Origin: Plantago ovata
Lineage: Eukaryota; Streptophyta; Magnoliopsida; Lamiales; Plantaginaceae
DNA: 64,000 bases
NCBI GenBank assembly: GCA_028274465.1
Contig: CM051456.1
Span: forward strand, 126,372,880 to 126,436,879
Reading direction: 5' to 3'
Shown here: positions 55,996 to 64,000 of the stretch, one piece after another
Layout of the letters: each line of letters starts with the position of its first letter
Position numbering within the stretch: the stretch's first letter is position 1
Program-made: the position numbers and the translations under genes
The notes under the pieces: model-generated
The model's database searches: none
Told to the model about the DNA's origin: nothing
Seen by the model: only the letters and a program-made list of their open reading frames with translations

Positions 55996-57473
55996 ATGGG
56001 AAAGCCTCATGTGATAATGGTTCCTTACCCTTTACAAGGCCATATTGTTCCTTTAATGGAACTCAGGAAATGTTTAGCCAAACATGGCATTAGAGTCACA
56101 TTTGTTACCACAAAGAGCACTCATCACAGCATTGTCAAAGCCTTGCCAGATAGAGAGAATGACAGGTTAGAAGAACTGGTTCGTTTGGTTTCGATCCCAG
56201 ATGTACCAGAGCCTGAGAAACTGTTCCTGTCGTTACCTGACAAGATTGGGGAGCTCATACTGGAGAAAAATGGCTCAGACGAAGAGGATAAGATCACTTG
56301 TATCGTTTATGATCCAATGTGTAGCAGAATTGGAGAAATTGCGAAAACCAAGGGGATTCGGACAGCAGCTTTCTCAGCCGCATCAGCAGCTCTAGGAGTG
56401 TTGGCACTTAACATTCCAAAGCTGATCGAGGATGGAATAGTTGACAGTGACGGTAAGCACGCATTTTCATTTATGTATATGATCAATTAATCTTGAAACA
56501 AACAGTTATAAAAGTAAAGAAAGGTGTTTTAAGCCGGTGTTTTAATGAATTAGATAAATCGATTTAATGTTTCAAGCAGTTTCAATAACTGAAGACCATG
56601 TGTAATGCAGGATCGCCTCTAAAGATGCAGATAGTTCAGTTCGGTCCAACTCTGCCGATCATCCCCACATCGGAGTTCATGTGGACCACAGTGAAACCGT
56701 TACCAGTTCAGAAATGGAGCAAACGTGTGGATGACTTCGCTGACTAGCAAATTTGCAACTCGGTCTATGATCTCGAGGCTGGAGCATTTGATGTGATTTC
56801 ACAGCTAGTCCCAATCGGTCCTCTTCTAACAAGTAACCGGCTTGGAAGCACAGCTGGACACTTATGGGAACAAGACTACTCCTGCCTCAAATGGCTCGAT
56901 CAACCGAAAGCTAACTCAGTCGTATTTGTTGCATTTGGAAGCCTTACAAAATTCAACTTAACTCAATTCCAAGAGTTAGCCACTGGGCTGGAGCTCACCA
57001 ACAAGCCGTTCCTTTGGGCCGTCCGTCCTGAAATTATTACTGGGCTAGAAGCAGAGGAAGCCTTTCCAGAAGGGTTCTTGGACCGAGTGTCCAGCCAAGG
57101 GCTGATCATCAGTTGGGCCCCACAACAGAAGGCTCTTAACCATGCTTCAATTGCTTGCTTTATCAGTCACTGTGGATGGAACTCTACAATCGAAAGTTTA
57201 AGCAATGGAGTTCCATTACGTTGTTGGCCTAATTTTGCGGATCAGTTTATGAACAGTAGTTACATCTGTGATATCTGGAAAGTTGGACTGCGATTTGGAG
57301 AGAATAGCAGTGGGATCATTACATCTGAAGAAATTAAGAACAGGGCGGATCAACTGCTTGATGAGACTGTCCTCAAGGAAAGAGCCTTACAACTCAAGGA
57401 AATGTTGCTCAGTAGCGCTAGAGAAGGAGGAAACTCTCACAAAAATCTTGTCATCGACTGGATAAAGGGTTGA
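55996..57473 (+). pseudogene. UGT83A-like UDP-glycosyltransferase with one premature stop
   Basis: Family 1 glycosyltransferase that would move sugar from a UDP-sugar to a small acceptor. Exons 55996-56452 and 56611-57473 join in frame to 440 codons. N-terminal YPLQGHIVP supplies the catalytic His (about 16). The C-terminal PSPG box runs from WAPQQKALNHASIACFISHC through GWNSTIESLSNGVP to FADQF, with its W, Q, H, N, S, E and final D-Q residues present. At 56745-56747 a TAG (codon 198) replaces the Trp expected in the family's D-W-x-x-CNS motif. No other lesion is evident. LRCWPNFADQ differs from the usual FLCWPYFADQ. As written the product would lack the sugar-nucleotide domain. A sequencing error or polymorphism is possible. 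Confidence 0.88.
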
Positions 57474-58300
57474 AAGATTAATTTAAGAAATGCAACTTAA
57501 GGGTGCAAAATCCGATCATTTATATACCTTTATAAACGTACAATAAGTATTTGTATTTCCCCTAGCTTGTATATGTTTAGAGGAGATGTTGGCATGCCTA
57601 TGAGCTGTCCATACTTCTTCCAATCCTCGGATTCACAGAAGCCGGTAATGTTCGTTTTCTATCATCGATTCTCAATAGAGATGACTGTAAATATTGATAT
57701 GAAGTAAGAGACTTGGCTTAGTATCTGTCCAGTAAAAAAGTTCATAAAATTGACCACTGTGTTGGCTCTTGAGAAATTACATTCTTTTCTTTGATATGCT
57801 GTTTCTGGACAGTATCCTTATATATCTTCAATTCTTGATCAATTTCTGATGCCACTCATCATGCAGGTTTGCAGTATTTTAGCCTGTATATATCCGAGTA
57901 GCTCCCTGGGATTTACATCAAATGAACAATATACAAAATCCCAGGCTAATTGTATACTTATTCAAATGTTGAACTGATCGATGACGATGAATATCAAACA
58001 TATATAGGAATACGACACGTATGCTTCTGATTCATGTTACAGTCTACATATTCTTTCATTTGAAGTGCACTTCTTTCTTTTCCCAGCCAAATATGAAGTC
58101 CACTTGTGTACTAATACTATATCATCCCTGTAGTGTGTAATAAAGGCTTCTGCATAAAATACTCTGAGTAAGCCAATACACATGCAGATAGTACGTACGT
58201 ACATAAGTGTTACATACTTCACTATTTCTTAAACTTCTACATAGCTACATGTAGGGACTAATTAAGGACTCTTGTATAATCTATCATACAAAGATACAAA
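57474..58300. other. 3' flank, nothing recognised
   Basis: Contains the probable UGT 3' UTR and no further gene that I can support. Confidence 0.4.
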
Positions 58301-58307
58301 AGCACTT

Positions 58308-58562
58308 TTAACAAGCCATAGCTACGGGTTTCCTTGTAGTAAAGTCGACAGGCACTTCATCGCGAAAAGAAACCATCTCAGAACTGATTACCTTTCCTCC
58401 AGCCGAGACTTGATACAGATGAGCGGGCTGCGGTATGTACTTGTATACACAATCTGGTTTAGCAACCCTTTGATGAACATGTGAGTTTTGAGAAGCATAA
58501 TTAGGCTCTGCCTTGTTTATGATGTATTTGCTTACTCTAACCGATCCTGGCTTTGATGCCAT
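58308..58562 (-). CDS. Small 84-residue protein of unknown function
   Basis: Single-exon frame starting MASKPGSVRVSKYIINKAEP and ending TTRKPVAMAC. A TATA box (CTATATAAAG, 58651-58660) lies about 90 bp upstream, and the composition is protein-like rather than A/T-driven. No signal peptide, membrane segment or known domain. Basic overall, with three Tyr-Lys/Tyr-Ile motifs. I do not recognise the family. Supported by promoter placement only, so it could still be non-coding. Confidence 0.5.
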   Translation of the reverse strand: MASKPGSVRVSKYIINKAEPNYASQNSHVHQRVAKPDCVYKYIPQPAHLYQVSAGGKVISSEMVSFRDEVPVDFTTRKPVAMAC

Positions 58563-58650
58563 TTTGCAACCGAGAGAAACTAGTGTGGAAGTATAGGTTT
58601 AGTAAGAATTGGTGTGGTTGTGGATTGAAGATAGTCTGTTGATGAAGGCC

Positions 58651-58660
58651 CTTTATATAG
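58651..58660 (-). promoter_or_regulatory. TATA box of the small-protein gene
   Basis: CTATATAAAG on the minus strand, about 90 bp before the ATG. Confidence 0.5.
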
Positions 58661-58669
58661 AGAGAACAA

Positions 58670-59850
58670 GTTCAAAGCAAATAAAAATATCCAAACATGT
58701 AAATTACACTAGTAACCCTGAGTTGTTGGCTATTACTACAAACACCCCCTTATGTTTGAGAGTAGTTTCACAAAAACCCAAGAAAGTGCGTTTTTTATGC
58801 TGAGATACAGAAGAAACTAAAAGTTTGTATCGTGGAACGTCGAAAGAGACTTATGGTTTGACCTAGGAATCAACTCGACGTTTCATTATGTGATAGTAGG
58901 TGTGTTGGGCTTTCTAGAGTTAGCAGACTACGTAATACGTATGCAATATAATGGAAAATAACTGGTAAGAATGGTAAATTGTTCGTAGATTGGGGACTAT
59001 TTCGGGTAATTAGAGAGAAAATAAAAGAAGAATCCAGATATGATCCTAGGCTCCTAGCTATATTGGCTTTGTTTTACAAGTTGATATGATTCCTTTCAGA
59101 TAGGTCTTATGAAGAATCTGAATGTTGTGACTTTTCATCTTTGTTTGCAATAATTTGCATACATATCCTAGTTAGTTAATTACTGTTACCTGTGCACATT
59201 CATTTTTCAAACTTCCCTTTATTCCAAATAGAAAACATAGTAGCTTGTAGTAGTTCCTTTTGATCTGCTAACTCATTATAGACCTCATTCTTTTTGGTAC
59301 AATATTCTTTTCAATCTGGAATAACTTTTCTTGCCAATTGATGTTTTGGGAATAATACTAGGACACATCACACATTAGCATTTTCAATAGCTTCTGCTAG
59401 ACAAAATTTGGATGTGATGTACAAGATCACACTGACATAAAAATATTTGCATGTTTTACTAGGGGATGACTACTTGAATAGCCACCCCATGAATCATGTA
59501 AGGAACTGTTTCATCCGTACGAAAAGAAGCAAATGTTCTTAATTCTTTATAGATCTGATGCATGAAACCTTGCCTCCGAATTATGGCAGGGGTCGGAAAT
59601 TAACTGTACCCGAACTAATGGTATCAAGCAAATTCTTTTTATTTATATGGTTGCGAACTGGCTCAGAGTCCGAATGGGCCTGTGCACAAATCAGGTGTTA
59701 GTAATATATGAGGGTTGTGATAATCTTGGAAAACTTCAATGGATCGTGTAGTCACTTTTAAAACAAGATAATTCGACCCTAACTTGTTGCCTGGGTTTCA
59801 CGAATTCCTTGCCGGGATAATCCAAGAAGGCAATCTAATTCAGGCAATAT
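58670..59850. other. Gene-free, nothing recognised
   Basis: No ORF with protein character and no ordered repeat. Confidence 0.4.
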
Positions 59851-59939
59851 GAATTTCGATCAGAAAGTAGAGAGGATGTAATAGTTTTCGTATCTGTTCA
59901 GGAGACTGATTCCTTCAATATATAGAAGTACAAAACGAA

Positions 59940-60140
59940 GAGGGAAGGGGCGCATCTGTTCGGAACAAACCTGTTTGTTCATGAAAGGGTGCATATATCC
60001 GAACAAACATGTTTGTTCACGAAGGGGTGCATATATTCGAACAAACATGTTTGTTCACGAAGGCTATGCCCCTTGGACCCCAGCCAGGGGCTCTGCCCCT
60101 CGACCCCGCAAGGGGGCGCAGCCCCCTTGACTCCTGCTTC
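59940..60140. repeat. Tandem 46-bp repeat plus GC-rich palindromic block
   Basis: Three copies of a roughly 46-bp unit (GAACAAACATGTTTGTTCACG, AAGGGGTGCATATAT) occur at about 59961-60065, each with a palindrome AACAAACATGTTTGTT. They are followed by GGGGCTCTGCCCC and GCAAGGGGGCGCAGCCCCCTTG foldbacks. Such blocks are common in LTRs of plant retroelements; a solo LTR fragment is possible but its borders are not defined. Confidence 0.55.
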
Positions 60141-60850
60141 GTATTCGTGGCCGATAACTCGTTAGCTAGCAAATCACATTACTACTAAAATGAATTGATG
60201 ACACTAAAATCACCAACATCAGGCAGGCTCATCAATCTGATACAATGAACAAACAAGCAGCAAAATGTAATCCCGCTAGCACTCAGGATTAAAAGTGCCT
60301 TAATTTGCAGTTCAATTTGCTTGCTGTTCAGTTCTCTGGTTGTCATTCATTAACAACTCTACTTCAGAGCAACCATGGAGCCTGTTAGAGCTTCCAAGCT
60401 CTGATTTTACAGCCTCCCATATATAACCTTAAACCATTGAATCTTTGTTTACATAGCTTCACATGCTTCATTTCAGAAGCTCTGTAACAGAGTTTCGAAA
60501 CTGAGCTTCAATTTCGAACTAACTGAGAGACAAGTATATACTCTTCACCTGCAGGCTATCTAGTTATAATTTCAGTGAATCTACTTGAGAAAATTAAGTT
60601 ATTTTCTTGGAAAAGTTATATATACTCTAGAAAAGTACAGTTATTAAAATGTTTCACGTTAAACTAAAATAAGACATCACACTGCAACTACATATACTAT
60701 TTTGTTCCAATGGTCAATGTTCCATATATCCCTGCGCGCGTGCCACCACTAGTTTTTCATGCATGGCCACGTTTGTTTACCCTAGCTAGCTACATTTGCG
60801 ATTAGCCTTCCTCTTCCTCCAACAACTCCAAAATTAGCATCCTTAATACC

Positions 60851-60860
60851 CATATAAAAA
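60851..60860 (+). promoter_or_regulatory. TATA box of the 61-kb pectinesterase
   Basis: CATATAAAAA about 150 bp before the ATG, followed by a long A-rich leader. Confidence 0.45.
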
Positions 60861-61011
60861 CATCCTTCCCATTCTCTCCATAATCATCCCATTAGCTTTG
60901 AGCACAGGGGGAATTCAATTCAAGTGTTCCCAAAGCCACTCAGAGCTCTGGAATAAATAAAAAAAAAAACAAAAACAAAAACAAAAAAATTAAATAAAAA
61001 AGGGGGAAAAA

Positions 61012-62894
61012 ATGGGTCTTGATAAAAAGAAAATGATAGGGATAGCTGGGATATGTACCCTTCTCTTGGTGGCTATCGTCGTCGGTGTTGCCGTCAGCAT
61101 GAGCAAGAACAATGGAGATGACGTCTCCTCCTCAAGTAATAGCATCGCGAACTCTTCCAAGGCCGTGAAGTCCATTTGCGCTCCTACTGACTACAAGGAG
61201 ACATGCGAAAAAAGCCTTTCCAACGTCAACACCACTGACCCTAAAGAGCTCATCACGTACGCCTTCCGTTCTGCTGAGGAAACCGTCAAGGGTGTCCTCA
61301 AGAACTCCACATTGCTCCAAGAGGCCGCCAAGGATCCCCGTACAAAGGGGGCCTTAAATGTGTGCAAAGAAGTGTTGCAATCCTCTGCCGAAGATCTGGA
61401 AAGGTCTTTCGAGAAGGTTGGCACATTTGATCCTTCTAAGCTCACCGAGTATGTGTCTGCTCTAAGGACATGGCTTAGTGGTGCTATCAACTTCCAGGAG
61501 ACTTGCATTGATGCCTTCGAAAACACCACTGGTAATTGATTAGGTCTCCCCCCATTTTGCCACTTTTATAAGCCTTTGAATCAATTGATTTGCTCAACTG
61601 TGATACGTAACAGGTGACACCGGAGAGAAGATGAAACAGCTGTTGAAATCAGCAGGTGAATTGTCAAGCAACGGGCTTGCCATGGTGACTGATCTTTCGA
61701 AAATCTTGGCTTCATTGCAACTCGGAAACCTTGGTGGCGGAAGCAGCTCCAGTAACCGACGCCTCCTAGCTAATTCGGAGTACCTGGACTTTCCATTGGA
61801 GAGCAAGGCTCGTAGGCTTTTGGCTACTCCATTGACACCCAATGCTGTGGTAGCACTAGACGGAAGTGGCAAGTTCAAAACAATTCAAGAAGCCATCAAC
61901 AGCATTCCCCCGAAGAACAATGCGACTTTCGTCATCCATGTCAAAGCCGGCTTATACAAGGAATATGTTACTATCCCAAAGAAAGTCAACCACGTCGTGT
62001 TGATGGGTGATGGACCAACCAAGACTATCATCTCCGGCAACAAGAATTACGCGGATGGTACTGCGACTTTCAAAACTTGCACAGTTGGTAAGTTTCGATC
62101 ATCTGGATAATTAGTAGTTGCCCAATGCAGTTCAGTTAAAAACTGATGTACTATTTACAGTAACTAATTCGAACTTTCTGATGTTTTTACGAACATTTGC
62201 AGCTGTGGAAGGTGAAGACTTCTTCGCCAAGGACATTGGAATCGAGAACACAGCTGGGGCAGCCAAGCACCAAGCTGTGGCACTCCGTGTATCAGGTGAC
62301 AAGGCCGTGTTCCACAACGTTCACGTGAACGGTTTCCAGGACACCCTCTACACACACAACTACCGCCAATTCTACAGCGAATGTGTCATCACCGGAACCA
62401 TTGACTTCGTCTTTGGTGACGCACTCGCCTTCTTCCAGAACTGCCAATTCATCGTCCGCCTGCCCATGGAGAACCAAGCATGCATGGTCACGGCACAGGG
62501 CCGTAAAGATAGGCGTAGCATTGGTGCCCTCGTGATCCAGAGTGGAAACATCACTGCTGAAGCCGAATTCCTTGCAGCCCAGCCAGCTCTGAGAGCATAC
62601 CTTGGTCGCCCATGGAAGGAATTTTCAAGGACAATGATCATGCAAACCAACATTGACGGATTCATTGCACCTGAGGGATGGTCTCCATGGATGGGTACCT
62701 TTGCATTGGACACACTGTACTACGGAGAGTACCAAAACAAAGGACCCGGTTCGGATACCAGCAAGAGAGTTACATGGAAGGGTATCCAGAAGGTTACTCC
62801 AGCCATTGCCCAAGCATTTACACCAGGAGCAGCATACCAGGGTGATGAGTGGGTCAAGGCTACTGGGGTTCCATACAATCCAGGCATGTTCTAA
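61012..62894 (+). CDS. PMEI-pectinesterase (pectin methylesterase)
   Basis: Cell-wall enzyme that removes methyl esters from homogalacturonan. Exons 61012-61531, 61614-62087 and 62203-62894 join in frame to 561 residues. An N-terminal membrane anchor (MIGIAGICTLLLVAIVVGVAV), an inhibitor-like PMEI domain with paired Cys (ICAPTDYKETCEKSL, LRTWLSGAINFQETCID) and two RRLL subtilase-processing sites (SNRRLLAN, KARRLLAT) precede the catalytic domain. There GLYKE, HQAVALR, GFQDTLYTH, TIDFVFGDA and LGRPWKE carry the known substrate and catalytic Asp/Gln/Arg residues. All motifs intact. The A-rich leader and ATG context (AAAAAATGGG) fit the start. Processing of the PMEI part before export is known for the family. 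Confidence 0.95.
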
Positions 62895-63900
62895 GTTGTG
62901 CGTGTAACACCAGTATCATCAAGCCTTTTGATCGATCATTGGACTTGTAGTAAACTACTACGTCGATAATAATATATTCTGTTCATTATTTATTTTTTCT
63001 TTAAGATTCTGTTGTTGTTGTTTATTGATGAAATGTTGTATTGATGATTACAAGATTCGGGTGAGTTATGATGAGGCAACCTGTTGTGAGGAAAAAAGGC
63101 TCCAATTCCACATATAATAATGGGTCAAAACCCTCCACTAATGATTAGTAACTGAAGTACAAATAAAATGAACGAGTGAGCTCCTAATGATTGGAAATTG
63201 CCTTGGTGGGATCTGATACATCTGACGTTGGTAAACTATCCATGGTGCCATTGTCATGTTCGTTTCAGTTCGAGCAGATGCACCGCGCCTCCAATATTTT
63301 CTTCCCGACTCATCATGTCTTATTTGGCCAGATTTTTTTTGGTCAGGTATTTTTCTTCTAATTTTATTTCCTGCTAGATTGGATGCATCGGTGCTATAAT
63401 TTTGATGGGTTCTGGTTTGACCAATGTAGCAATATTTCTATAAGACCTTTTATCAAACACCTCTTGTGCAAGAAAAACTTATAAACCACAAACACTTTCA
63501 TTGCCTAAGCATTGAGCCATTGACAATCAACACATAAAGCAAACCTGAAATTACAGAGATAAGATGAATAATAAGATTTGAGGGCAATCAAAGAAGGATC
63601 TTATGGAGGCATTTCGGACAGAAATACGACAAGTAGAATTTTGGTTGGAATGTGGTTGAGCTGATACGTTTTGGAGGAGGAAAAGTGACTTTGATGAATT
63701 TATGTCATCAAAGAAAAAAGAAAGAGAATTCAAACATTTATGGAATGAAGATTGAGACGAGAGGATGGAAGGTTGGATAAGTTTTGGTTGTTTAGTAGAT
63801 GCAATTTTTTACCCATAATTTTGCAACCAAATGGTGTATTTTAAAAAAATCAGTGGGTTGAGGTGGCATAATATGGGCCACACGGTCTATCAGTTAGTGA
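62895..63900. other. 3' flank, nothing recognised
   Basis: Probable pectinesterase 3' UTR, then intergenic DNA with no gene. Confidence 0.4.
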
Positions 63901-63903
63901 TAG

Positions 63904-64000
63904 ACCGAGACCACCAAAGAATTTTTCAATATCGAGCTAAAAGGTTTTTTATCTGCCGCCAAGCGTCCGAAGTGGTTAGCTGCCATGAATGAGGAAATTA
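63904..64000 (+). pseudogene. Copia reverse-transcriptase fragment, runs off the window
   Basis: The last 97 bases read ...ELKGFLSAAKRPKWLAAMNEEI. AAKRPKWLAAMNEE is the conserved start of the copia reverse-transcriptase domain. An in-frame TAG lies just before (63901), and no integrase precedes it, so the element is truncated at its 5' side. It belongs to a different copy from the 8.35-12.87-kb element. Confidence 0.7.

Overview
This is plant nuclear DNA, almost certainly from a dicot. The genes carry GT..AG introns, and A/T-rich gene-poor stretches are packed with retrotransposons, MITEs and SINEs. Encoded proteins include a chloroplast isoamylase, pectinesterases, a group VII ERF, a TIFY protein, a UDP-glycosyltransferase and the telomere protein TEN1. 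I cannot assign a genus from the sequence. Nothing prokaryotic, CRISPR-like or organellar was seen, and no rRNA or canonical tRNA gene. Several genes were rebuilt exon by exon from splice signals and reading-frame continuity, and their exon coordinates are given.

Layout. 0-2.8 kb: 3' part of a class 3 (calmodulin-binding heat-shock type) lipase, + strand. 3.2-4.6 kb: two MITE-like elements. 4.7-6.3 kb: a scrambled graveyard holding a broken epoxide hydrolase copy and a broken G-type lectin (S-locus-like) fragment, both with fold-back inverted pieces. 6.6-8.0 kb: intact soluble epoxide hydrolase. 8.35-12.87 kb: a complete Ty1/copia element (minus strand) with two identical 158-bp LTRs, a tRNA-iMet primer site and one 1374-codon polyprotein ORF. 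13.5-14.1 kb: a compact three-exon TIFY gene without a Jas motif. 16.6-17.4 kb: GC-rich non-autonomous hAT element containing a long TA microsatellite. 18.0-20.5 kb: isoamylase 2, intronless CDS. 21.4-23.8 kb: eight-exon AIG2/gamma-glutamylcyclotransferase-like gene, minus strand. 24.2-25.9 kb: pectinesterase killed by two nonsense codons.

26-40.4 kb is a gene desert of nested repeats: hAT, Stowaway-like and Tourist-like MITEs, a tRNA-derived SINE family, a LINE 3' fragment and two LTR-like segments. 40.7-42.5 kb: clade E PP2C phosphatase (minus). 44.1-45.5 kb: TEN1 of the CST telomere complex (minus). 46.6-47.2 kb: glycine-rich, probably plastid membrane protein (+). 53.3-54.0 kb: group VII ERF with an MCGGAII N-degron (minus). 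56.0-57.5 kb: UGT83A-like glycosyltransferase with one premature stop. 58.3-58.6 kb: an unrecognised 84-residue protein with its own TATA box. 61.0-62.9 kb: intact PMEI-pectinesterase. The right edge cuts into a copia reverse-transcriptase fragment.

These are ordinary, independently transcribed plant genes and do not form one pathway. The two pectinesterases are family members in opposite orientation, one intact and one inactivated. No convincing new multigene system was found. The observations most worth checking are the copia element (non-canonical TA..TA ends, apparent in-frame gag deletion), the Jas-less TIFY gene, the SINE family, the fold-back rearrangements beside the epoxide hydrolase, and two small hairpins at about 47.5 kb and 54.8 kb.
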